NCBI RefSeq assembly: GCF_001577835.2
Contig: NC_029518.1
Span: 34,713,462-34,777,461 of the forward strand
From: Coturnix japonica
Taxonomy: Eukaryota > Chordata > Aves > Galliformes > Phasianidae
Direction: 5' to 3'
DNA length: 64,000 bases
Made by a program: the position numbers and the translations under genes. Numbering within the stretch: the stretch's first letter is position 1; each line of letters starts with the position of its first letter. Shown here piece by piece: positions 11,601-26,075 of this stretch. The notes beneath the pieces were generated by a model, which saw only the letters and a list, made by a program, of their open reading frames with translations, was not told the DNA's origin and searched no databases.

Positions 11601-14600
11601 CCTACCATTTCCACTGCATGGACAAATGTTAACTGTCATTTCATCAGCCTCCAGTGCAAATAGAAAGTGCCGATAGAAACAAAGAACCTCCTGACACTGC
11701 TTAGAACTGGGAAAATAGGCTCTGGAAGGAAAAGTATGACAACCTTAAACATCCCTAAGAACTTGATTTGAATGCCATGGATTCTAGATTGCTGAAGTAC
11801 CAGACAAGAAGCGTTATAGGTGTCTGCCAGCAGTAACAGATACCAGTATGCCATTATCTCAGACATGCACACACTGCTGCATCAGCCATCAGCCCCTCTG
11901 AAGGTTGCCTACACTGGGGCTGAGTATTCTGCCATCTTCTGCAGGAACATAACACTGCCCTAAGTAAGCAAGGAGCCTAGCTGTCAGGGTATATAAAAAG
12001 GCTTATGTCCCCTCCCTTCCTATCCTCAGATCAAACTCCAGCATTAAATCTTTAAAAGAAAGAAATTTCCTTAATCCCTTCTCTTTGATTATCAAGGAGG
12101 TTCAAAAAACAATTCAGTTTCCCTTCCTTTTGAAGTAGTACACAGCAGGATTGCTAGTGCTAGATAAGCAGACAGATGTAGTGCTCAGTGTTAGAATTCC
12201 ACCGTCACCATAACAACATTTACTAGGGATGCTAAGCTACCAACAGTTGAAATGGTATCAAGTTCTGCAGAACTATGGGCAGGTGGCAGCTTTCATTCTG
12301 AGTCTGTTCTCTGCAGGAGCATGCCAAAGCCTTTGAGAAGGACCTGTTCCTTTTGGGCAAGAGGCCAGGGAACTTCCATGCTTAACAGAGCAACCTGAGG
12401 ATTTCAGGTCCACTTCAGATGAAGGTTTGCAAGCATTAGCATTTCATTATTCAGCTTCTAACTCAAGTTTTCTTTTTTTTTTTTGCTGCCTGGATTGTCA
12501 AGCTACAAGGAAGCTTCTGGAAATCAATGCTTTCTTTCTTACACACTCTAACTTTATGGCTTATACAGTACAAATGGAATTAGCCCATTTCAAAAAGGGC
12601 GGGTCATTTATCACTAAACACTTGTATTTATCTTTTTGGGTTTTTTTTGTTTTTTTTTTGTTTTGTTTTTTTGGTAAGCATTATATTGGTGGAAGGTGTT
12701 AGCTGAAAACAAAGATTTCATTTCACTCCAGAAACAAGCTTTTAAAATTGTTTAAATAATTTCTAGGCAATTAGAAGCATTATCCACATTTATTAATGAA
12801 TTAGCAGTACTAGCTAATCTGCCACGAGATAACACCTCTTCTGGGGCTCATTAAAGTCATAAATCCATCCCATTGCAGCTTGTTCACTATACTCAGTATA
12901 ATAACTTCCTTTCAATTCTAGGCTGACAGGTCATAGGTGCAGGTAATTAAGGGCCCAGTTAAAGATGCAGGAAAAAAAGCTCTTCAGGCTATGCTTAAGG
13001 TGAGCTGAAGCAATTTCTGAATTTTTATTTCACATTTCTGTGCATGCTTCATGTCAGAAGGTGTTGGGAATTGGCAGACTCTACATCACTGGTACTTCTA
13101 TGACACTTGCTATACAAGAATCAGTTCTATGAAAAACAACATTTCTCTTTACTGTATAGGTAGTTTCAACTCTGTTTTTTAGATGGTGACAATGTGGTAT
13201 AGTAGAGATTTAATTAATACCATCGAAACTTTGTGGCAGATGCAGAAATGAAAACCCAGTTCTTAATTGTAGCACTTATGCATTCACTTCACCTGTGAAT
13301 GGCAGTGAAGCTCCATACACACACCTTGCACTGGAGTTGACGTCAGTCCTGTCCACTTAGCTATAGGATCACTTTGTTTAACTTGGCCAAAAAAGTAAAA
13401 GCTCCATAAGTAATGGTCTCCTCAGGCAGCCTCATCTAATGTCAAGAGATTATAAGAATATTTTGGTATTCAAACAGTAGCACAATAATTCACTGTCAGA
13501 AAAAAAACCACAGGGAAAATAGCAAAGGACCATTATGCTTAGCAAAGTAGCATTGGTAATGTTAATGGTAAAGAAATAAACAGTTTCTTTCAAGCAGCAT
13601 TTCTGTAGGCATGGAACAAAGGCAGCAAAGAGGAAACCCAGTGAAAGGAGTTTTGGTGCTAAATAGCACCAAATCAGTGGGCTGTCTCAATAGACAAAGG
13701 GGAAAGAATCATTTGCTTTGGAGAAGTTTGATCCAAAGAAGCCTCCAGGTGATTTAAAATCAAGGCTTTGAACAGACAAATTCAGCAGAAAGCTCCATAC
13801 AGAAGATTCTACATTAAATTACTCATTGTTTTAGCTTTTTTCCCCTGCTGTCCCTATAAGTTGTTCTGTTTCGCATTCTTTATAGTATTTTCATCTCTTT
13901 CACACATCAAAGCTCTACATAGAGCTGAAGAAATTGAACCTACATTTTGGAGTAAATTGGAAACAAGAAAAAGGCTTCTAGAACCAAACACACAAGGATT
14001 TGAATCACATCACTCCAACTGTGAAAAGCAGCACTCCATGCTTACACCGATGCATACCTGGGAGACGTTATTTGCCAGGTTAATCATATGACTCAAATTG
14101 TAGAGAGCAGCACCTGTGCTTAATCTATTATGTTACAATGCAAAGGAGAAATGCAAAACCAGAAATTTAGTCTGTTATTTTTCAAAGCGTTAAGAGGCTT
14201 TAGTGGCCTGGATCAACTTTAATGCTTCAAAGATGATCTTTCTGCTCAACTCCACATTTCAAAGTTTGACAACTCATTGCAGAGAATTTGTTACAAGTAT
14301 CTGATAACAGCTCAAAGAGCACAGAGAAAGTAAAGTTATAAGCAAAAACATAATCAGAACAAAGATGAGAGAAAAGCTGCAAGAACAAAATGAAGGTAGA
14401 GGACGCAAGAGACAGACAGAGTCCTGGAATTCCAGGACTATCATGATGACTCAACTTCTACCTTCAGCATGAGAAGGAAAAACCCTACAACAGCTTCCTT
14501 ATGGACACAGACACATGAAAAATTAGATAGCCTATTTCTAGAGTGCATGTAGAAGAGGTAGAATGGTACCACTTTAAACCCAAAGCAATGAAAAATCCAT

Positions 14601-17600
14601 AAGAGAGCAAAGTACCTTTCTGATCAGAGGAACATACACCTATATGGTAAAGGCAGCTTTTAGAATATTGCAATCAAATGCTTTCTTTGTTTGTTTTTGC
14701 AAATAGGACTAAACATCCTTTTTGTCCATCACAGAAATTCAATAAGAGCATCAGCACTGATCCTTGATCACATTACAGGGCTAAACTCAGTGTGAGCTGT
14801 AATCCATTTTCTACAGCCAGGGAGCTTGGCACTCATTTAGCTTTGCACCTACAATGGGTCAACATGAAAACACTGCAGTACTTTTTTCCCCAGCACTTGC
14901 AATTCTGCCTTAAGCTCTTTAACTGACAACTGATCTAAATTTTCCAATACTAGGAAACATTATTGAATACAGCAATCATTAAATAATGTTGTATTAAATA
15001 TAAACTCTGGGTGTCTTTAAAGATATTAAAAGTCAAAGGCCCTGAGCCTTTAATAAGCAAGTTCCAAAGGAATTTACCTGGAAGCAAACCTACATAACAG
15101 CTCTTACTTTCACCTACTTAGCAGTATGCTTCTAAGTTCCAGTATTTGTTGCATCATGTTTAGGACACCTTATATTTGGTCTAAGAAATGGAAGCAGAGC
15201 AATGCTTAGTAGCAAATAAATGAATGTGACGTTAAAGTCTTGTTCTTTTATGACCACTTTCTCTCCAATGTTAGCACACTCCTACTCAGAGCACAGAACA
15301 GTTTTGTGAGAAGTGCTTGCACAAACCCTTCTGAGCCTTCAGCAACTTCTGAAGGATCTAAGTCTCTCCACTTAGATCTGTTTCTCCTGTATGACTGGCC
15401 CAGGAAAATCCAAATCAAGACTTAAGAATAAGGCTCCAGCAGAGCACCTAGTAGGAAAAACACATAACTGGTGTGAACTGCTCTGTTTCAGAGCATAGAA
15501 GGGTATGAGCAGAAATGTTCTTAGATCATTCTCATGATGCACTGCAAGTTGTCTGTGTTGGTCTTACAGAGTTACACATACATGGCTTACACTTCAAAAT
15601 AATTTTTCAACAAATCAAGCAACTCCTCTGATCTGTGACCTGTTAGGAGCCAAGATGAAGACAAGACATCTAATTTCAAGGTTACATATGTTTACCTAAA
15701 TGGTAGTTTGAGAGAAGTGTAAGCATGCTTTACTGCTCAAAAATCAATAGAAAGAATCTCAGTATTGAAAAGTACTGAGCCACCTGAATGTTAAGAATTG
15801 TTTTGCTTGTCAAGACTGACACTGGCGCTTGCATATCTGTTCCATTAATGGGGAAAAAATACATCCAGACAGCTGGGAAAGCAGATCTGACTTTGCAGTG
15901 CTTTCCAAAATACCATTCACTTGCCTAAGCTAAAGAAGATTTTATCAAGGTCTTAAAGAATATTCAACAAAATGTCTTTTTTCTTGATTGCTTTGATCAG
16001 CTGAGAGGAAATTAAAAAAGGCTGTTGCTGTTGGGCTAACACTAAAATCCTATTGAGATGAATGGTGCAATTAACACCTCTAAAATGATTTGCTTGAGCA
16101 TTCATAAAGTTCTGAATGTCACCAAAGAGTACATTTTTTACAGATGACATTTATAAATACCAATAAATGTCAATATATTAAGTAGAAAAATTGCTCTAAT
16201 ATACAAAATACAACCCATAGAAAACTTCTTGGCATGAGTGTGCAGCTACTCACTGTTCTGGCATGAGCTGAAAGCTCAAATATCACTCTGAAGCTACAAA
16301 GATGGGACCCAACTATTGGTTTTCAAAGCACTTGCCCTTAAAAGTGAAAACAATAGAACAAAGGAAACATGGTTTTAGTAATTCTAAACTGCTTAAGTGT
16401 TAATTTTACATTCTTTTAGACTACAGTAGAATAGAACTGCCTTCTTACTATATCACAAATACAACAACAGTTTAAACAGAGGGAGCACAAGCATAGAGGA
16501 AAATTTAGACAAGTATTGCAGTTATGCAAGGCAGTTCATATTTGAATTCATTTAGGTCTTAAGTAGCACTTTTTGGAAATATTTAGTTACAAATGGTTTT
16601 TGCATTAAATACATATATCCAGAAGATTAAAGATATGCAATATATATATATATATATCTGTATATATATATATACAGATCACGTAAGGCAAGTCTTATTA
16701 ACTGTGCTGTGTTACTGGCCCTTAGAGTAGGAGAAAAGGCTCCAACAATAATCTGCCAGTGTCTGACATGCGTTACTGTTAGTCCTACTTATCTTTGATT
16801 GCCTTGTCTTCTTTTGCAAAGAGGAAACAAAATAGCACTTGAGTACATACGATCCATCTGGATAGAAGATGTGCAGTCTGTTTTCATTTGCAGTAGAATT
16901 TGAAGCATCTGAAAGGTTCCGTATTACTAACACAAACAGATTATGCAATTACTATTTTCCACATCAATCGCCTATAATTCAACATTCAGTAACCCACATG
17001 ACAGAAAGACCCTATTTATTCCTGACAAAATGAGTATTTATATTTGCTGGTTGTAGATTCAATGCGCATGAGAAGAATATAGAACATCTAGAATTCTTGT
17101 TAAGATAGTTTTAAAATCATTAATGCTTTCTTCCTATGAAACCAAGTAAACCTTAACGCCAACTGCAGTGTAAGAGAATACTGGTTAAAGAACACCGATC
17201 CAAAAGCTTTTATAGCTCAGTAATGCATTATGCATGTGCCCGGTGACTTCCCTTAGCAGCCTACTCAAGACTGAGTGTTTGAACCACAAGTACCCCTCTG
17301 TTCTCAAATTACTGAGAACAATTACACAAGTACAAAGAAAATTCATTTAAAATTATGTAGCTGAAAATAAAAAAATAATAATTTAAAAAGAAAAAAAAAT
17401 CAGCATTGATCCTCTTAATGAATAAGTACTGCAGTTCTCTAGTAGAAGGCAGTTAATTTGCAGTAGTCATGTAAAACATCTTCCAGAGAGCTAGAAACAC
17501 TCCTGGAGAGCTTCAACTACAAGGTGGCTTAGTAAAGCACGCCAGCTCCTGATTCAGTGCCTGACAAACGAAGGGGGAGGTCGGTAAGAGCACCTCTTCA

Positions 17601-17765
17601 TAAGAGCTGGTTTAAAATGAAAACAGAGGGGTTGCGTTTTGCTAGCAACTAACTGCATTCCTGTATTTTTGACAAGCTAGTCCTGTCCTTGATTCATCAC
17701 CAGTATCTCTCAGTGTATCCCTAATTGAGCTTGATGGTAAGATCCCTATCACTCATAGCCCAAAT
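11601..17765. other. Intergenic DNA, AT-rich
   Basis: About 6.2 kb. It holds T-rich runs at 12470-12484 and 12640-12672 and an AT microsatellite at 16640-16679 (listed separately). No convincing gene; exon-like minus-strand segments near 16.1 and 16.9 kb are discussed under findings or rejections. Confidence 0.5.
16640..16679. repeat. (TA)n microsatellite containing a perfect 24-bp palindrome
   Basis: A TA-dinucleotide run is interrupted by CTG. From 16656 to 16679 the sequence equals its own reverse complement: ATCTG, then fourteen alternating T and A bases, then CAGAT. Such tracts can extrude as cruciforms and are often length-variable. Confidence 0.85.
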
Positions 17766-17912
17766 GCAGACATGGTCCTGGAGACTTTCAAGGCAAGGCT
17801 GGATCAGGCTCCAGGCAATGTGATCTAGCTGTGGGTATCCCTGTTCACTGCAGGAGAGTTGGACTAGGTAACCTTTAAAAGTCCCTTCCAACTCTAAAGA
17901 TTGTGTGATTCA
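17766..17912 (+). mobile_element. CR1 LINE, short 3' fragment
   Basis: It contains CAAGGCAAGGCTGGATCAGG near 17790, GGAGAGTTGGACTAGGTAAC near 17852 and CCCTTCCAACTCTAAAGATT near 17882, ending GTGTGATTCAG. It is a plus-strand copy of about 145 bp, truncated at its 5' end. Confidence 0.85.
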
Positions 17913-20900
17913 GACTCTACTCTTCTTATTCTGAAGATCAACTCTTTGATAGCACATCATCTTCACACAGAAGCAGCAAGACCAGAGTATGGTCCAGGGA
18001 AATGCAAAAGTAACTATTATTCTTTAAAGTAAGCTGTGCTTTACAGACTATCACTGAAAAGTACATTATACTATAGACATATTTCTCATTAAATGTTCTA
18101 TTTTTCTCCTCAAAATCAATGAATAATTTAAGTATCAGTTTGGTATTCTTTTTGCAGTTTTTCTGTAAGCTGTTCTATTTATGTCATATGAAGATCTGTT
18201 TCACGTCATGAAAGAGGTACTATCAAGTCCTCTTGATATCACCATTCTATTCTGTACATCACGTTTTCATAATGATTAAGCTCTATGAAGTGGTCAACAG
18301 GTTCAGCCTCTGTGGCTTACAATTTAAAGTCCTGGCTGAGTCACTGGCTGGTTTGATAAGCAAGGATTGTTGCATGTATAGTTGGCAGAGAACATCTTAT
18401 GGCATCATCTCAGCTCAGAAAGGAGCAGATTCCAAAGCTAGCTCAGAATGATCTTTACTGAGTAGTGCTTTACTGCAGTTCAAACAAGTGCTTATTTCTT
18501 GACAGAGCTCATGTTTCAGCAAGGGAGCTGAGGTACCATGGGGCATTACCCAGCAGTTTGCCAGCATTGGGGCTTTGCACATTCTAAGCTATGACGTACT
18601 CTTCAGAAGCTTTTAAATTATCACTTTCCCACTGAATTCTCACCAGAATTCTTTTTAAAGCTATGGGGAATTGTGAATGGGCCAAGCTCATGTTTGCTGA
18701 CAGTAGACCTAGAAAAGAAATTACTAAATTCCAATTTTACTGCTCTAATTTTTATGTTATCCCATAATTGCAGAGCTTCATTTCCTACTTACAAATTGAA
18801 AAGCTTATTGCAATGCATTTTCACAAGCATAATCACATACCCATATAATTCAATCCTTACTGTATTTTATACTGAGCATTGAAGTGTATTAGAAAACAAA
18901 CTTAATGTTTTGTTGTTAACACATTTAGAAAATTCAATCAAGCTTAAAATCACTGCTGAAGCATTTGACAAAAATCTCAGAGGCTAATCTCAGAAGAAAT
19001 CTTTCGTGCACCCCATTGTGTAGCTCCTTGTCATCTCTTTGTAGGAGAGGGAGGGCATGCCAACTTGCATACACCACAAGCAGTTTCTAGCAGATCTCTA
19101 CGTCCTTAATAAAAGATGTTTTGCACACATCTCAGTAAATCTGTGCCTTAGGAGAGGTCCAGATAAAAACCTCTCTTCTAGCAAAGAAATTAGGTACGTT
19201 TCCAAGAATGCATTTGACTTCATTTTACTCCAGAACACAAGGGACTCATCAACGTACTCTGCACATCCAGAACCCTCATCCACAGCTATTTTGGATATAC
19301 ATACCATGCAACATAAGGCCACGAAATTCTAGTTGCTGTTCTTAAACTCCGCAAAAGAAATTCTTCAGATACCCATATAACTGCCACATCAACTGGAAAA
19401 GAAAGAATACACAACTTTCGAACCTCTAGCTCAAATTTCAGAAGAGCATGTTCCTTATCATCTGGCAGATTCTGAATTTGTTCTGGTAGTTGGGCACCTT
19501 TAAAAGACACGAAAGAGTGCAGAGATATTATGTATAGCATAAAGGTAAATACTTAAATACATTCTCAGTTTCAACCTATGGTAAATCATATAACTTACCC
19601 ATATTCCTCCCTAGGAAGCACCCATCTCAAACATATTTCTTTCCCTTGAGGCATACACTCAGCCAAAAAACTTCATGGCCTTACTGCACTGGTATATGGA
19701 GCTGTCTCCCTCAAACCTCATCAGACCAATTCTTTTATGTGCACAATTTCAAAGTTTCACTCCATTGCTTCCTGTTATGCAAGGGAAGTAGAATCATTAA
19801 AAAAGGAGACTGAACCCATAGGTCTTAAAGTTTAGCCGTTCCCTTTCCTGGTCCCTCAAATCTTTCCCTACCCTCTACATGACTAACATGGACTGATAGG
19901 GGACTAAAATACTTAACTAGTGTAGTTGTTGCTCAACAAGTTAGCCAGCGTCAGGATATTTTGCAATTTGTACAATACTCAGAAAACGTTAAGTGAAGTG
20001 AGTAGGGAACTGAGGAAATATCAGTCATCTTGATACATAATTGATTCTTTCACAATGGAGAGGCAGAGCTCTGTTGGTATATCTGTGAAGTTCTCTGTAA
20101 CCCGGACCAGTGTCAGAGCGTTATGAAAAACAAAGGAAGAAAACAAACGAACGCTCTGTAACATAAGCCATGACCTAACAGATGAGTTGAGGTCTCTCTG
20201 GAATCCACACAAACAATTTGTACACAGTTTCACAGACTAACACTGCCAGAAGCACAGTAGTTTCTTCTGACAAAAAGAACAATCTCCTGAATGATAGTAA
20301 TACTCAGTAACATATATATTAAATTCTCTTTATTACCAAAAGAACAAAAAAATCCATAAAACAAATAATGTAATATGTCCTAAAAAGGCAGCTTGAGAAA
20401 TTTTTACTTCTGATTATTTTAAATGTAATACTTTTAAGTTGCTATTGCCACTTGTGCAGGACCCTTGCACTAACAGGGTTGAGTAAAAAAACAAGGATCA
20501 CTAACAAAATGTTAATTCCAACTGATAATTGCTGTCAATCATTTCTTTTCAAACCTGGTCTTTTATCATTTTTCATAACATATTTATACCAGATAAACCA
20601 GGGACAGTGAACAGCAGTCTCCCACACACTGAGTAATAACATGCCAACTACTGATCCTTGGAAGGAGGCAATGGCCAGGGGCTTCTCTAGCCTGACAGCT
20701 TAGAGGAGAGATCATATGTGAAGGCAGACACAGACCAAAAGACCCATAACAGTAATTAGTTTTACCTGCCAGAAGCTCTCTTCTTCCACATGGACTACAG
20801 CTCTTTGTGCTCCATGCTTCAACTTAGGCTTTTTAAAATGAGATGAGGGGTAGCCAGTAACTAGGATAGCAATTTAGTGGCTTGCTGAAGCACAGCTCTG

Positions 20901-23900
20901 CCAATTACACTGTTTCTGAGCAGGGACCCAAAGCTGAAACCTCCCACCTGTGGTCACACTATCTCCTCTGAGCACCTCCATCTTTTTCATCATCTAGAAA
21001 TGCTTTGCTTTTCCCATAGCTTCTTGCAACATCCCCCAAGAAAAGCTGTTTAGCGCTCAGACTCATCTAGATTGTCAGGGCACAGACAACCAGCATCCCA
21101 ATCCCAGTACTCAAAGAGATCACGCAGTCAGTTTCCCCTTTCATAGGGCCCTGCTGCATATTCTGTTACATTCATTTCTTACACACAACTACCACATTAA
21201 TCAGCCCTTCTCCCAGACCACTTTTCTATCTTCCACACCCAAACATCTTTCCTCAGTATTCTCTAAGCAGCCTCCCTCTATCCCTCTCATTCCCAGCTCT
21301 GCAAAGCAATCTCCACCTGCATCTCACATGTGCTTTCAGAGCTCCTTTTTAAAGCAGCCGTTCTTAATTGGCAATTTAGGCAAGAAGAGGGGTAAAAAAA
21401 AAAAAAAAGCAGAATGCAGGAAAATTTCTCTAGGGCAGGTGAGGCTGATGTGACAAGGTAGCATTCAGCCCAGCTATTCCCAGTTCTTTCAAAGGATGTT
21501 GCAAAATCAAGTGACTGCATAGAACTGTTGCAGTGCAATTCAAGGGTTGGAGGAAATTCTTCACAGTGAAATAATTTAAGAAGTAGCTTATTTATTTTGT
21601 TAACAAAGTCTGAAAAGAATATTGACTACGGTGTTTGGCTGTTTGCATAGAAGGAAAAAAACAAACAGTATTCATTAATACTGTAATCTGGATGTACTAG
21701 GAAATGCAAATGAGAAGCCTCATGTTTTAACTTAGCGTGAAACATAATTTCCAAGAAACCACCCACCAAGAAAGTCAATGGATTCCTTTTTCTTTAGTTT
21801 TCATCTTCATTATATCTGATATTATAACTTGACAGTGGTTTCTTTTATCATTCACATAAAACATCATACATCTGTGCCTTCAAAAAAACAAAGTTTCATT
21901 ATAAAATCATAAATATTATAATATTAATACTTTGAAATTTTACTAAAAATAAGGGTAGTTTGTGACTCCTGGTTGCTCTGCTGGTTGTGATTTGGGCAGA
22001 AACCTTATTCTGACACCTTTTTCTAAAAAGGACAGTGGATTTCTAAATGGCTTTTAGGACCAAGAAGATGGAAATAAACTTATTCTCAGTAGAAATATAG
22101 ACAATGTTATGTATTTCCAGTTCTGGATGTTAATCAGTTTATGGAAGATTCCTAGAGAGCCTGATAAAAAAGTTAATGGGTTTTAACTCCATAGCAGAAA
22201 TCCTTAGAGCCTACTGAATATCTGTGACAAACTTAAATCATCTTTCCAACGGCAGTTTTAAACTGGTGCTCTTGGAATAGCTCAATAGAGAAGGTTTTTC
22301 TTATTAACTTCTGTAGTTATTACAATAGTTTGTCAAGCAGTCTACTGGTTTAATCTTTATTAAACCCAATAAAGATCTTCCCAAGAAAGCTTAACTATGA
22401 TTGAAATCACATCAGCTTTTGCATAATGTTACTTACCTTTACCTTCTTTCAGGATTAGCTGAGAGGAGTCAGCAGCTCCATTTGCCTCCCTCTGGAACAT
22501 TACATTGTCTGACACTGTGCAAGTGATACACTAGGGATCACTGCAAGTACCCTCTCCTGCCTAACTCGGCCTCAAATAACTGTGCACGAAGGGCTTTTTC
22601 TGTCTTCGTTCAAGGTTTGCTGTGTTACTTTGCAGGGAGTATACAACAAATTCAACATGTGGTTCAAAGGGCATATTTTGAGTGCTCCCAGATCCCTGAC
22701 TCCCAGATCCAACAGCCCCCAGCCAAACAAAAGTCTGTACCAGAGAGCACAGCTGTCACCTCAGCGTATTCATTTTGGCATGACCCTACTTCTGGAAGCT
22801 GCCATGGGGAGATAGAAGCAAACCACTGCACATCTCCATGCTATTCCAGGTTACACTCTTGCTTTGCCTTTTTTTGCTCTTTTTGGTTGGCAGCATGACT
22901 CATACCCTCCTACTTTCTACCTAGATCACTGACATGTGGTTCTTAAGAGTAATAATGGACCAGCTCTGTCTCTTGGAGGTCTTCTGTCTTCATACAGGTC
23001 TACCTCTTATGGTCTTGGGAAAACACAACATGCAAGGTGGAAGTGTATGTACAGTGCTGCAAAAACAAGACAGAGCACAATAGTGGAGCAGCAGAGGAAA
23101 GCAGCCATGCTTCCTGAAACACAATTTAGTCTCATTTTTGCTTGTGCCCACATCAGACAAAATTTTAGTGATGAAATTGTCCATCCACTTTTTAGATTCT
23201 CTCTTCAGTACTTGCCCCACTGACCTCTTGCTATAGCACAATCCACTCACTAATGAATAACTGCTTAAAGAAGCATCAGATGCCCCTTTTGGATGAGGAG
23301 GCAAGTAAACAGGGCTGTGCCAGTGTTCCAAGTTCACAAGAGGTTCAAGGCAGATGCTTCTAATCTTGAACTAATACCTATGAAGTTGCAGCTGTCTCAC
23401 AATGGAAGGTGAGATGGACCTTTTTTGATGTTTATTTCCTGTAACACACGACCTGGTTGCTGAAAAGAGAAGTCCCCTTATCCTCAGCTCTAACAAAGAG
23501 CTTGCCTCTGTACTAATCTATTTCTTCTAGAGAGGGCAGGAAACTCTTGCATACCACTATGGCTCTGCTGTGGTTTCCAGAGGCCAATCCAGCACATAAT
23601 GATAGAAGAGCAAAGATGATTAATGGAGCAAATTCTTCCTTTTTATCTCACAGTGAGGTTCCGCATTTAGGCAGGTTTCTATAGTAACAATAAAGTCTTC
23701 GGAGGAATTCGATGGTTTATCTCTTGGATTAATCCTATTGAATCTCACAGTATTTGGAATTTAAAGCATCTTTCTGTTCCACAAGAACAAAATAGACTGT
23801 TGTTTCCCTCTTAAAGGAGAACCAAGACTAAACAGCATTCTGATTGGCACTGAATACTGCTAAAATAGGACATTTTTACAATTCTGCAATGCCTACAACA

Positions 23901-24676
23901 CTGTAAACCAACCCTCCCCACTCCAATATAGCCAAGAGTGAAAGGAGTATCTGAAACACGCCTATAAAAATGGGAGAAGGGATTAGTCTTTTTCATTACA
24001 TTCTTTCATAACTAAACCATTCTATACATTCCAGAATGCCACACGGTATCTTCCATAGATTGCCAGCTTTAACAATCACTTTTCTTGCTTGCAGATGCAT
24101 TCATACAGACATTTAGTAACATTTATTTTTATGTCAATGTGATATACAAACTTCCTGCATTTCCAGGAACACTTTGACATTCTTTTGCATTGCCCTGACA
24201 ACAGAAAATCACACAATTCAGCTCCTTCATACTGGCTGTTTTCAAGGGGTTCTCCACACTTTCAGGAAGGATCAGTGTTTTTCAGAATCAGTCTCTGCAT
24301 TGCACTGAAATAGTTCTGTGGAGCAGAGGATTAATTCTTTCAGTTTCTTTTAACGCTTTAAAAGAATAAAGATTGATTGTTTCTTTCTGTTTTAAGATCT
24401 CTTTAGGGCAAAAGGTGCACTAAACTATCCGACTTCTAGATGAGCTGTATACTAAGGCTCCCTCCACTACTTTGTAAACATTAAGGCTCAGTGCAGTTAC
24501 CTACATGAATCCATGAGTCTGATCTACAGAATACCCCAGGCATTTGGTAGGGCTGTGCTGCAAGAAATGTCTGGTGTATATCTTGCCCTCTGAACTGGCT
24601 CTGAGGAAGATACTCTCCCTAAAACCTGCAACACTTCAAAGCATTTTATCCGTGAAAATTATATTAAACATACACA
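17913..24676. other. Intergenic DNA, AT-rich
   Basis: About 6.8 kb with no recognised gene or mobile element. Contains an A tract near 21393-21408. An exon-like minus-strand segment near 19.4 kb is discussed under findings. Confidence 0.5.
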
Positions 24677-24965
24677 TTATCATAGAATTGTTTGAGATGG
24701 GAGGGACCCTCAAAGGCCACCTAGTCCAACTCCCCTGCAATGAACTAACAAGGACACCTACAGTGAGATCAGGTTGCTCAGAGCCCCATCCAGCCTGACC
24801 CTGAATGTCTCCAAGGACAGAGAATCTATCACATCTCTGGACAGCCTGTTCCAGTGCCTCATCACCCTTATTGTTAAAAAAAACTTCTTTATATTGAGTC
24901 TCAATCTCCCTCCATTAGTTTGAAACCATTTCCCCTTGTTCTATATGCTGGAGACTATTCTGATC
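24677..24965 (-). mobile_element. CR1 LINE, 3' fragment
   Basis: Starts with CATAGAATTGTTTGAGATGG and continues with the standard minus-orientation order: CACCTAGTCCAACTCCCCTG, then CAGAGCCCCATCCAGCCTGA, then GGACAGCCTGTTCCAGTGCC and a C/T-rich stretch. About 290 bp, moderately diverged. Confidence 0.9.
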
Positions 24966-25911
24966 TTTGTTTTAAAAGCTTTACCAAATCTGGACATGGT
25001 CTGAGGCCACCTGCTGTGTTTGACCATGGCTGAGCAGGCAGACTGACTAGATATCTCCAGAGTAGACTATCCTCAACTACTTATCTTGGTTTCATATCTT
25101 GCCTTCCCACACACACCTCAAAACTGTAAGATCAGGCCAAGGCTTCTTGTTACACATGCTCATTTTGTGCAAAGACACGCCGACTGCTGCAGAGAGCTTG
25201 TCAGGTAACAGTATGCAAGGGGGAACACAAAGGTATTACAGAGAATGTGCAGATTTAATCTGGGAAAACACAGTTTTCCTTATTACAGAGAACCAGATGA
25301 GCAGTAGAGCTCTGGCAGATGCCCCCCATCCCTGGGGCTGTTGTCCTGGCTTTCACTCCTGCAGGGATCTGGAAAAGACAGAGCACGGAGAGCACGGGTT
25401 GTTTTTTTATTACTATTTTTGAATTATATATATAGATATATGATTAAAATTATTGCAGAAAAGCCCTAATAGAATATTAATACAGCATTGCATTTTTCAC
25501 TATTACTAATCAAGTGTATTAGACATGCAGAGACACAAAATATCCAGAAGGGTGTTGTTTCTGAAATCAGATACTAAGCAGCAATGCCCAAACACAGAGA
25601 GATCCCAAACTGTGCAAGAAGCCACTGCAAATGCAACGTGCCCCAGAATTTTCTGCAGTTAGTACTCTGTAAATGCTTACAGCTGTGATCTGACAGCAGC
25701 ATGAATATGGGCAATCCAAAGCTGTCACAATGAGCATTAAGAAACCAGTGACTTGTGGAAGTGGAAAAGAGTGTAAGTCATCTACACCTGTGAATATGAC
25801 CAATTTCAATATCATAACAACAATGGAAAGACAGTAGTTGTAAATACCCAAAAAGTTATTTACAGAAAAAACTCACACATATGGAAGCCTTCAGTATGCT
25901 GGGAACCACTG
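24966..25911. other. Intergenic DNA
   Basis: No recognised feature. A T-rich run and a short AT tract lie near 25400-25442. Confidence 0.45.
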
Positions 25912-26075
25912 ATGCAATCTCCAAAAGATGCTGCCTTAGTGGTGGTCAGCCCTTAAATGAGGTCTAGAGGAGGTGCAGTCAAGCTCCACCCCTTCCGGAA
26001 GCACAGCTAAATTACTCTCACCTGTGCTCCCACAGCTGACCCGACACTTGCCTCAGCTGATTAATCAGAGGTTTG
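25912..26075. repeat. Unnamed dispersed repeat, copy 3 (most diverged)
   Basis: The core CAGCCCTTAAATGAGGTCT followed by AAGCTCCACCCCTTCC matches the copies at 11372 and 28728. The flanks agree less well, so the boundaries are approximate. Confidence 0.5.

Noticed and set aside
15953-16150. A minus-strand open frame ending ISSQLIKAIKKKDILLNIL
   Set aside because: Considered as a last exon continuing the 16.9-kb candidate, but there is no clear acceptor and no family match.
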